Source of the DNA: Bradyrhizobium sp. LTSP849
GTDB lineage: Bacteria; Pseudomonadota; Alphaproteobacteria; Rhizobiales; Xanthobacteraceae
NCBI RefSeq assembly: GCF_000938255.1
Contig: NZ_JYMR01000004.1
Location: forward strand, 124,001-188,000
Direction: 5' to 3'
DNA: 64,000 nucleotides
A program made the translations under genes and the position numbers. Below are positions 48,280 to 56,771 of the stretch, piece after piece. Numbering within the stretch: position 1 is the first letter of the stretch; the number at the start of each line of letters is the position of its first letter. The notes beneath the pieces were generated by a model, which did no database searches, was not told where the DNA came from, and saw nothing but the letters and a program-made list of their open reading frames with translations.

Positions 48280-49290
48280 TCAGGCGACCGCGCGGGTCCG
48301 TGCAGGCTCGATCGTCCCGTCAAGGAAACCAGTCAGCCGCTGGCGGATGATCGCCTCGGCCTCGGCCATGATGCGGTCGATTAGCTCCTTCACCGTCGGA
48401 ATGTCGTTGATCAAGCCGACCACCATGCCGCAGCTCCAGGCTCCGGCATCCATCTCGCCGTCGATCATCACCTTCGGATAGACGCCCGCGACCCGCTCGT
48501 GGATGTCGTCGATCTTCAACGTGGCGCCCTTCTCGCGCTCGATCTCGAGCAGCTCATCGACGCCCTTGTTCTTCAGCACCCGCTCGGTGTTGCGCAACGC
48601 GCGCATCACGAGGCGCGTATCGAGCTCGGTGGCGTCAAGCAGCGCCTGCTTCACATTGGGATGGACCGGTGCCTCCTTGGTGGCGATGAAGCGCGTACCC
48701 ATGTTCATGCCGGCGGCGCCCATCGACAGCGCCGCGACCAGGCTGCGCGCATCGGCCATGCCGCCGGAGGCCACGAACGGAATCCTGAGCTCGTCGGCCG
48801 CGCGCGGCAGCAGGATCATGTTAGGGATGTCGTCCTCGCCGGGATGGCCGCCGCATTCGAAGCCGTCGACGCTGACGGCGTCGCAGCCGATCCTCTCAGC
48901 CTTGAGCGAATGCCGCACCGAAGTGCATTTGTGGATCACCTTGATGCCGGCAGCCTTCAGCGCCGGCATGTATTGCTCAGGGCTGCGACCGGCCGTCTCC
49001 ACCGCCTTGACGCCGCCTTCCCTGATCGCGGCGATATATTCCGGATAGGGCGGTGCGGTGAAGCTTGGCAGGAACGTGAGGTTGACGCCGATCGGCTTGT
49101 CGGTCATGTCGCGGCAGCGCGCGATTTCGTTTGCCAATAGCTCAGGCGTCCGCTGCGTCAGGCCGGTGATGATGCCGAGGCCTCCGGCGTTGGACACCGC
49201 GGCCGCCATCTCGGCAAAGCCGACATAGTGCATGCCGCCCTGGATGATCGGGTGCTGGATGCCGAACAGTTCAGTGATCGCTGTCTTCAC
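48280..49290 (-). CDS. Nitronate monooxygenase-like flavoprotein
   Basis: The 336-residue TIM-barrel FMN protein has TELFGIQHPIIQGGM near 5-19, VSNAGGLGIITG near 32-43, KAAGIKVIHKCTSVRHS near 111-127, and DGFECGGHPGEDD near 140-152, where the His of GGHPG is the catalytic residue of nitronate monooxygenases. Relatives inside beta-oxidation clusters, for example IpdC of steroid degradation, act on acyl-CoA intermediates and not on nitronates. Given the ligase, dehydrogenase pair and thiolase beside it, an acyl-CoA oxidoreductase role is more likely than nitroalkane oxidation. Confidence 0.82.
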   Translation of the reverse strand: MKTAITELFGIQHPIIQGGMHYVGFAEMAAAVSNAGGLGIITGLTQRTPELLANEIARCRDMTDKPIGVNLTFLPSFTAPPYPEYIAAIREGGVKAVETAGRSPEQYMPALKAAGIKVIHKCTSVRHSLKAERIGCDAVSVDGFECGGHPGEDDIPNMILLPRAADELRIPFVASGGMADARSLVAALSMGAAGMNMGTRFIATKEAPVHPNVKQALLDATELDTRLVMRALRNTERVLKNKGVDELLEIEREKGATLKIDDIHERVAGVYPKVMIDGEMDAGAWSCGMVVGLINDIPTVKELIDRIMAEAEAIIRQRLTGFLDGTIEPARTRAVA

Positions 49291-49312
49291 GATGATCTCC
49301 CGCTTTTCCCGA

Positions 49313-50503
49313 TCAGTGGATGATTTCGAACAGGCCGGCTGCGCCCATGCCGCCGCCGATACACATGGTCACGACGCCGTACTTCGCCTTGCGCCGCCGC
49401 CCCTCGATCAGGAGGTGGCCGGTCAGCCGCGACCCGGTCATGCCATAGGGATGGCCGATCGCGATCGAGCCGCCATTGACGTTGAGCTTGTCCGGATCGA
49501 TGCCGAGCTTGTCGCGGCAATAGATCACCTGCACCGCATAGGCCTCATTGAGCTCCCAGAGATCGATGTCGTCGATCTTCAGATTGTGCCGCTTGAGAAG
49601 CCGCGGGATCGCGGCGACCGGGCCGACGCCCATCTCGTCGGGCTCGACGCCGGCGGCGACAAAGCCGCGGAAGATGCCGAGCGGCTTGAGTCCCTTTTGC
49701 GCGGCGATCCTGTCGCTCATGACCACGCAGGCCGAGGCGCCATCCGAGAGCTGGCTGGCATTGCCGGCGCTGATGGTCCTGCCCTCGAACACCGGCTTGA
49801 TCTTGGCGAGGCCTTCCGCCGTGGTATTCGGCCGCGGACCCTCGTCCCCGGCCAGCGTCACCTGCTGATAGCTGACCTCCTTGGTGTCCTTGTCGACCAC
49901 CGCCATCTTCGTCGTGATCGGCACGATCTCGTCGCTGAAGCGGCCGCCCTGCAACGCGGCGCCGACGCGGCGCTGGCACTCGAGGCTGTATTCATCCTGT
50001 TTGTCACGGCCGATGTTGTAACGTTCGGCGACGACCTCGGCCGTCTCGAGCATCGACATGTACATCTCAGGCTTCATCGCCATGAGATCCTGGTCGACCG
50101 CGTGGAACTTGTTCATGTGATCGTTCTGCACCAGGCTGATCGACTCGATGCCGCCACCGATCGCGATCTCGACGCCGTCGAGCATCACCGAGCGCGCGGC
50201 CACCGCGATCGCCTGCAGGCCAGAGGCACATTGGCGGTCGATCGTCGTGCCGGCAACGGTCGCCGGAAGCCCGGCGCGGATCGCGCCCTTGCGCGCAACG
50301 TTCATCACCATGGTGCCCTGCTGCATCGCGCAGCCCATGACCACATCCTCGACCTCACCGGGCGCGATGCCAGCGCGCTTCACCGCCTCGGCCATGACAT
50401 GGCCGGCGAGCGTCGGTCCGTCGGTGTTGTTGAGCGCGCCGCGATAGGCCTTGCCGACGCCGGTGCGTGCGGTGGAGACGATGACTGCTTCGGGTGACGA
50501 CAT
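49313..50503 (-). CDS. Acetyl-CoA acyltransferase (thiolase), second cluster
   Basis: The 396-residue thiolase has the reactive Cys at 92 in [25 protein letters not shown] near 312-327, [17 protein letters not shown] near 340, and the second Cys in [15 protein letters not shown]. It is very similar along its length to the thiolase at 20545-21732, so the two clusters probably derived from a common ancestor. It releases acetyl-CoA or another short acyl-CoA from a 3-oxoacyl-CoA. Confidence 0.87.
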   Translation of the reverse strand: MSSPEAVIVSTARTGVGKAYRGALNNTDGPTLAGHVMAEAVKRAGIAPGEVEDVVMGCAMQQGTMVMNVARKGAIRAGLPATVAGTTIDRQCASGLQAIAVAARSVMLDGVEIAIGGGIESISLVQNDHMNKFHAVDQDLMAMKPEMYMSMLETAEVVAERYNIGRDKQDEYSLECQRRVGAALQGGRFSDEIVPITTKMAVVDKDTKEVSYQQVTLAGDEGPRPNTTAEGLAKIKPVFEGRTISAGNASQLSDGASACVVMSDRIAAQKGLKPLGIFRGFVAAGVEPDEMGVGPVAAIPRLLKRHNLKIDDIDLWELNEAYAVQVIYCRDKLGIDPDKLNVNGGSIAIGHPYGMTGSRLTGHLLIEGRRRKAKYGVVTMCIGGGMGAAGLFEIIH

Positions 50504-50518
50504 GCTTGCCTCTCTGTC

Positions 50519-51649
50519 TCAGGCGGCCGCGTCGAGCTGCGCGTAACGCAACACGTGGTAGGCGGGATCGCCGAATTGGATATTGATGGAAGAGATCCGC
50601 TTGAAGTAATGACCGACATTGAGCTCGTCGGTCATGCCCATGCCGCCGTGCAACTGCACGGCCTGATCGGCCACGAATTTTGCGGCATAGCCGATCTTGG
50701 ACTTGGCGCCCGAGGCGAGCCGCGAGACGCCGGCCTCATCCTCGCCAAGGCTGAGGCTGAGATGCTGCATCAGGGACAGCGCCTCCTGATGCGCGATGAA
50801 CATGTCGACCATCCGGTGTTGCAGGACCTGAAAGCTGCCGATCGTGACGCCGAACTGCTTTCGTGTCTTGGAATACTCCAGCGTCGCCGCGTTCAGCTCA
50901 CCGATCGCACCGACCGCCTCGGCACAGAGCGCGCCGATCGCGCGGTCGCGGCAGGCCTCCAGCGCGGCAACGCCCTCGCCCTCCTTGCCCAATAACTCCC
51001 CGCGCACGCCCCTAAGGCTAACCTCGGCTGCCTTGCGGCCATCGATGGTCTTAAAACTCTGCAGATCGAGGTTGGCGGCGCGGCGATCGACCACGAACAG
51101 GCTGACGCCGCCGCGATCATGATGATGGCCCGAGGTCCGGGCGGAGACGATGAGATAATCCGCCCAGGGTGCGGCCAGCACCGCGGTCTTCTCGCCAGTG
51201 AGAACATAGTCGTTGCCGTCCCGGCGCGCCGTCGTGGTCACGGTGGCGAGATCGAAGCGCGAGCCCTTCTCGGTCCAGGCCAGTGCCCAGAGCTTCGCTC
51301 CCGCAATAATGTCGGCGATGTAGGCCTGCTTCTGCGTGTCGGAACCCACCTGCTCGATCAAGCCACCGGCCACCACGACCGTCTCGACAAAGGGCTCGAC
51401 GACGAGATGGCGGCCGAACTCCTGCATGATGATCATGGTCGACAACGGCCCGCCCCCGAGCCCGCCGACATCTTCCGAGAACGGCGCGGCGAGCAGGCCG
51501 AGTTCGGCGAATTCGGCCCATTGCTTTCGGCTGAACCCTTCCTCGCTCGCGACGATCTTGCGGCGCGCATCGAAATCATACTTGTCGCGCAACAGGCGCT
51601 GGACGCTGGACCGCAACAATTCCTGCTCTTCCGTGAACTGGATATCCAT
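50519..51649 (-). CDS. Acyl-CoA dehydrogenase, small-subunit type, second cluster
   Basis: The 376-residue protein starts MDIQFTEEQELLRSSVQRLLRDKYDFDARRKIV and ends QAVQLHGGMGMTDELNVGHYFKRISSINIQFGDPAYH, the same subunit type as that at 17924-19066. It has SEDVGGLGGGPLSTMIIMQEFGRHLVVEPF near 56-85. Paired with the gene just upstream, it should form a heteromeric FAD dehydrogenase. The stop is 16 bp from the thiolase start. Confidence 0.83.
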   Translation of the reverse strand: MDIQFTEEQELLRSSVQRLLRDKYDFDARRKIVASEEGFSRKQWAEFAELGLLAAPFSEDVGGLGGGPLSTMIIMQEFGRHLVVEPFVETVVVAGGLIEQVGSDTQKQAYIADIIAGAKLWALAWTEKGSRFDLATVTTTARRDGNDYVLTGEKTAVLAAPWADYLIVSARTSGHHHDRGGVSLFVVDRRAANLDLQSFKTIDGRKAAEVSLRGVRGELLGKEGEGVAALEACRDRAIGALCAEAVGAIGELNAATLEYSKTRKQFGVTIGSFQVLQHRMVDMFIAHQEALSLMQHLSLSLGEDEAGVSRLASGAKSKIGYAAKFVADQAVQLHGGMGMTDELNVGHYFKRISSINIQFGDPAYHVLRYAQLDAAA

Positions 51650-51672
51650 CCGATCCTCTTGTGGCGCTATTG

Positions 51673-52854
51673 CTAGAGACCGAGCACTGCTTTGGCGATG
51701 ATGTTGCGCTGGATCTCGTTTGATCCGCCGTAGATGGAGAGCTTGCGCGCGTTGAGATATTTCTCCGCCGCGGTGTGGCCGTAGTCCGGACCGGGCATGA
51801 AATGGTTGGCGCTGACCGGATGCTCGCGGATCGCCAGGCCGTAATTGCCGATCGCGCGATGAGTCAATTCGGTGATGTTCTGGAAGATCTCGGTGCCGCG
51901 GATCTTGAACAGCGAAGCCGCCGGCCCCGGATCGATGCCGCGCGCCATCTGCGCCACGACGCGAAGCTCGGTCGCTTCCAGCGCCAACACGTCGAGCTCG
52001 ACGCGGGCGATGTCCCTGATGAATTCCAGATGCGCCGGATCGTCTGCGCGAATCTCCGCCTTCACGATCTTCTTCAGTTTCTCGATATAGCGCGTCGAGC
52101 GGCCGATCCCGGCCATGCTGGTGCGCTCATTGCCGAGCAGGAATTTGGCGTAGGTCCAGCCCTTATTCTCCTCGCCGATCAGGTTTTCGACGGGGACGCG
52201 GACGTTTTCGAGGAAGACGTCATTGACCTCATGGGAGCCGTCGATGGTGATGATCGGACGCACGGTGACGCCCGGCGACTTCATGTCGATCAGCAGGAAC
52301 GAGATGCCGGATTGCGGCTTGGCCGTCGGATCGGTCCGCACCAGGCAGAATATCCAGTCGGCGTGCTGGGCCAGCGTGGTCCAGGTCTTGTGGCCGTTTA
52401 CGATGTAGTGATCACCGTCGCGCACCGCCTTGGTGCGGACGGTGGCGAGATCCGAGCCCGAGCCCGGCTCGGAATAGCCCTGGCACCACCAGTCCTCGCC
52501 CGACAAGATACGCGGCAGGAATTTCTTCTTCTGCCCCTCATTGCCGAAGGTGTAGATCACCGGGCCGACCATGGTGACGCTGAACGCCAGAGGCGGCAGG
52601 GTGCCGGCACGGCTGGTCTCCTGCTCGAACACGAAACGGCGGGTGATCGACCAGCCGGGCCCGCCATATTCCTTGGGCCAGAGCGGCGCGATCCAACCCT
52701 CCTTATAAAGGATGCGATGCCACAGCAGCATCTGCTCCTTGGAGAGGTCGGTCTCCGGGTTGGGAACGCGCATCTCGGCCGGATAGTTGTCCTTGATGAA
52801 GGCGCGGACTTCGCCGCGAAACGCCGCGTCTTCAGGGGATAGCGCGAGCTCCAT
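51673..52854 (-). CDS. Acyl-CoA dehydrogenase, large-subunit type, second cluster
   Basis: The 393-residue protein starts MELALSPEDAAFRGEVRAFIKDNYPAEMR and has QGYSEPGSGSDLATVRTKA near 126-144, WTTLAQHADWIFCLVRTD, and the terminal YGGSNEIQRNIIAKAVLGL identical to the pimC-like protein. It is the partner of the small subunit 23 bp downstream. Heteromeric dehydrogenases of this kind act on dicarboxylyl-, cyclic or steroid-side-chain CoA esters. Confidence 0.85.
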   Translation of the reverse strand: MELALSPEDAAFRGEVRAFIKDNYPAEMRVPNPETDLSKEQMLLWHRILYKEGWIAPLWPKEYGGPGWSITRRFVFEQETSRAGTLPPLAFSVTMVGPVIYTFGNEGQKKKFLPRILSGEDWWCQGYSEPGSGSDLATVRTKAVRDGDHYIVNGHKTWTTLAQHADWIFCLVRTDPTAKPQSGISFLLIDMKSPGVTVRPIITIDGSHEVNDVFLENVRVPVENLIGEENKGWTYAKFLLGNERTSMAGIGRSTRYIEKLKKIVKAEIRADDPAHLEFIRDIARVELDVLALEATELRVVAQMARGIDPGPAASLFKIRGTEIFQNITELTHRAIGNYGLAIREHPVSANHFMPGPDYGHTAAEKYLNARKLSIYGGSNEIQRNIIAKAVLGL

Positions 52855-52866
52855 GGGATGCGCTCC

Positions 52867-53604
52867 CTACCACTTCTCGCCGAAAGGACGGATCTCGAGC
52901 TCGAACGTCCAGGCGCTCTTGGGCTGCTGGTAGAGCTGCCAATAGGACGCGGCCACCGACGCGGGCGGCATCAACAGGTCCGGATTGTCGAGCGCATCGG
53001 GGCCGAGCGCTTCGAGCCGGCGCTGCCGCACCCATTCGGTATCGACGCCGGAGTCGATGATGAGGTGCGCGACATGGATGTTCTTCGGTCCGAGTTCGCG
53101 CGCCATCGCCTGCGCTACGGCCCGCAGGCCGAACTTGGCGCTGGCGAAGGCGGCGTAGCCGGAACCGCCGCGCAAGGACGCGGTCGCGCCGGTGAAGAAG
53201 ATGTTGCCGCCGCCGCGCGGCAGCATCAGCCGCGCTGCCTCGCGCCCCGCAAGGAAGCCGGAATAACAGGCCATTTCCCAGACCTTGCGAAACACCCGCT
53301 CGGTGGTCTCGAGGATCGGAAAATTGACGTTGGCGCCGACGTTGAAGATGCAGACCTCGAGCGGCGCGTGCTTGTCGGCGTCGTTCAGGAAGGCGGTGAT
53401 CTCCTCCTCCTTGCGCGCATCGAGCGAGCGGGCGTGGATCTCGCCGCCGGCGGTCTCGACGTCCGCAACCAGGGGCGCGAGCTTGTCGCCATTGCGGCGA
53501 CCGGCGAAGACCGTAAAGCCTTCCGAGGCAAATTTCTTGGCAATTTCGCCGCCGATGAAGTCACCGGCGCCGATCACCGCAACCGTCCTGTTTCTCTTCT
53601 GCAT
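52867..53604 (-). CDS. SDR-fold protein lacking the catalytic tyrosine, paralogue of 44132-44833
   Basis: The 245-residue protein has RTVAVIGAGDFIGGEIAKKFASEGF at the N-terminus, a modified cofactor loop (GxxxxIG), IFNVGANVNFP near 85 in place of NAG, and TGATASLRGGSGYAAFASAKFG near 130. Aligned to the classical motif the catalytic residue is Phe (FASAK), although a Tyr lies three residues before it. The ending SAWTFELEIRPFGEKW matches its paralogue. It lies 12 bp from the large dehydrogenase gene in the operon. An activity on a hydroxy- or oxoacyl-CoA cannot be assumed. Confidence 0.78.
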   Translation of the reverse strand: MQKRNRTVAVIGAGDFIGGEIAKKFASEGFTVFAGRRNGDKLAPLVADVETAGGEIHARSLDARKEEEITAFLNDADKHAPLEVCIFNVGANVNFPILETTERVFRKVWEMACYSGFLAGREAARLMLPRGGGNIFFTGATASLRGGSGYAAFASAKFGLRAVAQAMARELGPKNIHVAHLIIDSGVDTEWVRQRRLEALGPDALDNPDLLMPPASVAASYWQLYQQPKSAWTFELEIRPFGEKW

Positions 53605-53649
53605 GGGACTTCTCCAGCCTTGTGAGACGTTGAAGCGATCTCGCCCGCT

Positions 53650-55203
53650 TTAGCTGCGTAGCGATTCCGCCAGCTTGTGCTTCAGGAGCTTGCCGGTCGA
53701 CGTGGCTGGCAGCGCGTCCATGAGGATGACCTCCGACGGCCGCTTATAGGACGTGAGCTCCGGCGCGACATGCGCCATCACGTCCTGCGCGGTGGCCGAG
53801 GAGCCCTTCAGGAGCTGGACAAAGGCCACGATCTCTTCATTGCCCATGACCGGCCGCCCGACCACGGCGCATTGCACCACGTCGGGATGGGTGCTGAGCA
53901 CCGCCTCGATCTCGGCCGGATAGACGTTGAAGCCCGAACGGATGATCATTTCCTTGGTGCGGCCAACGATGAACATCGCATCGCCCTCGAAGCGCGCGAG
54001 ATCTCCCGTGTTGAACCACCCGTCCGGGTCGATCGCCTTCGCCGTGAGGTCGGGCGCGCGATAATAGCCGCGCATGACGTTCGGTCCGCGGACATGCAGT
54101 TCGCCGATCTCACCGTTCGTCACGACGATGCCATCACGCGCCACGATCCTGGCTTCGATACCCGGCACGAGGACGCCGACCGAATTGTCGCTGCGCGGCG
54201 CCTCAGGCCGCACACCGGAAATTCCGGGCGAGCATTCAGTAATACCAAAGGCGTTGCCGAGCGGAAGACCAAGCTCCTTCTCGACCCTTGCCTTTAGCTC
54301 GAGGTCGAGCGGGGCGCCGGCGACGCTCATCAGGCGCAGCGCACCACGCTCAAGTTTCGGCAAGCCTGCCATCTGCTTGTATTCCAGCAGCCGTTGATAG
54401 GTGGCGGGCACGCCGTTCAGAAGCGTGATGCCTTCCTCGGCCAGCGCCTTGGCCAGCGCAGCGGGATTATATTTGGTGACCAGCCGGGTGACACCACCGA
54501 CCATCAGCGTCATCGTCAGCAACGAGATACCGACAATATGCGAGATCGGCAGCACACAATACTGCACGTCGTCCGCCGTCATGCTGCGCAAATTCGCCGT
54601 GGTCCTCGCCGAAAACAGCAGGTTGCGATGCGAGAGCATGACGCCTTTCGGCGTTCCGGTCGTGCCGGAGGTGTAGATAAGGACCGCTACCTGACGTGTG
54701 CCGTCGGCCTCGACCGGCTCCGCCTGCGTGTCCTGGTTCAGAGCAGACACGCCGATGTCGTGGAGCGGCCCAACATCCTGCACCCGAGCGTCGTAACGCG
54801 TCGCGTGCGCGGCCGCCTCTTCGGAGACCTTTGCCGTGAAAAACATGCGCCGGGCGCCGCTGTGATCCCTGATCTGATCGAGCTCACGCGGCGACAGCCG
54901 CGGATTGGCGACAATCGCCCAGGCATCGAGGCGGCTTGCTGCGAACAGGAGGCAGGCGAGCGCGATCGAGTTCTCGCTGACGATCATCATGCGATCGCCG
55001 GCGCGGATGTCTAGCGCGCGCAGCGCCTCCGCCGTAGCACCAACCGCCCGATCGAGTTCGCGATAGGTCAGGCTGGCATTGTCTTCGATCAGCGCCGTCT
55101 GGTCGGGAGTGGCGGCAACATAGGGGTCCATGACCTCATGGATGCGCTGCGGCAACGCGTTCGTGATTTCGGCTGCAGCCTGCTGCCAGTTCGCCAATGA
55201 CAC
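53650..55203 (-). CDS. AMP-dependent acid-CoA ligase, second cluster
   Basis: The 517-residue enzyme has IYTSGTTGTPKGVMLSHRN near 176-194 (ATP loop), GNAFGITECSPGISG near 312, GDLARFEGDAMFIVGRTKEMIIRSGFN near 393-419, and LPATSTGKLLKH with the catalytic lysine near 506. It forms the CoA ester that the dehydrogenase pair then oxidises. It is shorter than the pimA-like ligase (560) and belongs to a different branch. The substrate is unknown, probably an aromatic, alicyclic or branched carboxylate. Confidence 0.85.
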   Translation of the reverse strand: MSLANWQQAAAEITNALPQRIHEVMDPYVAATPDQTALIEDNASLTYRELDRAVGATAEALRALDIRAGDRMMIVSENSIALACLLFAASRLDAWAIVANPRLSPRELDQIRDHSGARRMFFTAKVSEEAAAHATRYDARVQDVGPLHDIGVSALNQDTQAEPVEADGTRQVAVLIYTSGTTGTPKGVMLSHRNLLFSARTTANLRSMTADDVQYCVLPISHIVGISLLTMTLMVGGVTRLVTKYNPAALAKALAEEGITLLNGVPATYQRLLEYKQMAGLPKLERGALRLMSVAGAPLDLELKARVEKELGLPLGNAFGITECSPGISGVRPEAPRSDNSVGVLVPGIEARIVARDGIVVTNGEIGELHVRGPNVMRGYYRAPDLTAKAIDPDGWFNTGDLARFEGDAMFIVGRTKEMIIRSGFNVYPAEIEAVLSTHPDVVQCAVVGRPVMGNEEIVAFVQLLKGSSATAQDVMAHVAPELTSYKRPSEVILMDALPATSTGKLLKHKLAESLRS

Positions 55204-55255
55204 CTCCCGTTGAAAGGCCCTTTGCGGGCTCGGTTCGTTCCATGCCTCCGCGCGG

Positions 55256-55894
55256 TCAGGCGCTCTTGCGCTGCGCCGAGCTCAATTGCGCAAGGATTTC
55301 GTCCTCGACATCGCGCAGACTGTCCTTGCCAAAGTAGATCTCGTTGCCAACGAAGAACGTTGGAGAGCCGAACGTGCCGCGCGCCACCGCGCCGCCTGTA
55401 TTCTCGATCAGCCTCTTCTTGACGTCGTCCTGCTGGGCACGAGCGATGATGCGATCGATGTCCAGCCCGGATGACAGGAACGCCTCGCGGAACACCTGCG
55501 GATCGTCCATCTTCTTCGGCTCGACCCACATGTGGTGATAGGCGGCACGGAAGTAGGGCTCGAACATCTCTTCGGACTCGGCCGCGACAACGCCGCGCAT
55601 CAGCATCAGCGTATTCACCGGAAAGAACGGATTCGTCTTGAATTTGGTGATGCTGTGGCGGCGCAGGAAACGCTCGGTCTCGAGCGCATTATATTCCGGC
55701 TTGTTCTTGATGCCGCGCAGCGACTCCGCGGGCGACATGTTGCCGGTCGCCTTGTAGACGCCGCCGAGCAGCACCGGCACGTAGTCGAACCTGACTCCCG
55801 TTCGCTGCTCGATGGCAGGCAGCGCAAGCTCGGCGAGGTAGGCGTTGGGACTGCCGAAATCGAAGTGAAATTCGACCTTGAGCGGAGCTGCCAT
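55256..55894 (-). CDS. 2-hydroxychromene-2-carboxylate isomerase-like (DsbA/GST-kappa fold)
   Basis: The 212-residue protein starts at ATG 55894 with VEFHFDFGSPNAYLAE, the family opening whose Ser contacts glutathione, then RTGVRFDYVPVLLGGVYKATGN, FFPVNTLMLMRG, and GTFGSPTFFVGNEIYFGKDSL with the cis-proline. The fold is DsbA-like with an inserted helical domain. HCCA isomerases act in naphthalene degradation, but paralogues occur in other pathways using glutathione. It is the first gene of the minus-strand cluster, directly downstream of one of the two HxlR-type operators. Confidence 0.82.
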   Translation of the reverse strand: MAAPLKVEFHFDFGSPNAYLAELALPAIEQRTGVRFDYVPVLLGGVYKATGNMSPAESLRGIKNKPEYNALETERFLRRHSITKFKTNPFFPVNTLMLMRGVVAAESEEMFEPYFRAAYHHMWVEPKKMDDPQVFREAFLSSGLDIDRIIARAQQDDVKKRLIENTGGAVARGTFGSPTFFVGNEIYFGKDSLRDVEDEILAQLSSAQRKSA

Positions 55895-55959
55895 GGAACG
55901 CTCTTCCCTTCGATGGCGGCAATCGTTCGCCACCTGATTGATCGTGGCGCGAGTCCTAA

Positions 55960-55976
55960 AGTTCTATTTTAGAACT
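55960..55976. promoter_or_regulatory. Operator site 1 of the HxlR-controlled divergon
   Basis: AGTTCTATTTTAGAACT is a perfect 7-3-7 palindrome 66 bp upstream of the isomerase start. A second near-copy lies at 56047-56063. The pair brackets the divergent promoters and is well placed for binding by the HxlR protein encoded next to it. Confidence 0.75.
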
Positions 55977-56046
55977 GTCAATATGATCATCATCATTCAA
56001 TGCGCCCGTTTCCGCGTGGAATGAGGCATCCTATTGAAATGTAGTG

Positions 56047-56063
56047 AGTTCTGATTTAGAATT
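56047..56063. promoter_or_regulatory. Operator site 2 of the HxlR-controlled divergon
   Basis: AGTTCTGATTTAGAATT matches site 1 at 14 of 17 positions with the same spacing. Its overlap with the only alternative upstream start (GTG 56044) supports the regulator being translated from ATG 56101, leaving the site in the promoter or leader. Confidence 0.7.
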
Positions 56064-56100
56064 TATTTTCTTGGATGCCGCAGATCGACTGGAGACGTTG

Positions 56101-56601
56101 ATGAAATGGGATGCTCTCGAGGAGGAGCCGTGCTCGCTGGCCCGCACCGTGGCGGTCATCGGCGACCGCTGGAGCCTGCTCATCCTGCGTGAATGTTTTC
56201 TTCGGATCCGCAGATTCGACGAGTTCCAGTCGTCGCTTGGCGTGACCCGGCACCTCTTGGCCGATCGGCTGAAGAAGCTCGTCCGCTTTGGCGTCCTTCG
56301 CAAAACTCCCTATCAGGACGCGCCCAAGCGCTACGAGTATATCCTGACGCAGAAGGGTCTCGATCTCTATCCGATCATCATGTCGATCGTGCACTGGGGC
56401 AATATCCACATGGTCGATGCGCGCGGACGGCCGTTGCTGCACGAACACAAGAACTGCCACAAGATGTTCGACCCCGTCATGGTCTGCTCCGAATGCGGTG
56501 AGCCTCTGACCGCGAAGGAGGTCCATGTTCATCCTGGCCCCGGCGCGCGAAAATCCTCACCTGCGCGTGCGAAGGCCGTCGAGAACGAGGCGAAACGATA
56601 G
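56101..56601 (+). CDS. HxlR family transcriptional regulator
   Basis: The 166-residue protein starts at ATG 56101 behind GGAG. It has CSLARTVAVIGDRWSLLILRECFLRIRRFDEFQSSLGVTRHLLADRLKKLVRFGVLRKTPYQDAPKRYEYILTQKGLDLYPIIM, the complete HxlR winged helix, then an extra C-terminal region with C-x-x-C (VCSECGEPL) near 129-132 and a basic tail. Family members have a redox or metal-linked cysteine in some cases. It diverges from the catabolic cluster, with two near-identical operators in between. Confidence 0.88.
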   Translation: MKWDALEEEPCSLARTVAVIGDRWSLLILRECFLRIRRFDEFQSSLGVTRHLLADRLKKLVRFGVLRKTPYQDAPKRYEYILTQKGLDLYPIIMSIVHWGNIHMVDARGRPLLHEHKNCHKMFDPVMVCSECGEPLTAKEVHVHPGPGARKSSPARAKAVENEAKR

Positions 56602-56771
56602 CCGACCGAATAAATGCATAAGCGGCCTGATAGATTTCGATGTAGCGACTACTCTTCAGACAGTCCTTGACTGCTTTCGCACCTTGTGCCGCTTAGCGTC
56701 TTCGTCGCCCTGATCACTCTTGCGGCGAGCACCTGAGGGACACGGCAGTGCCATCGCAGGCCCTCGCGCGA

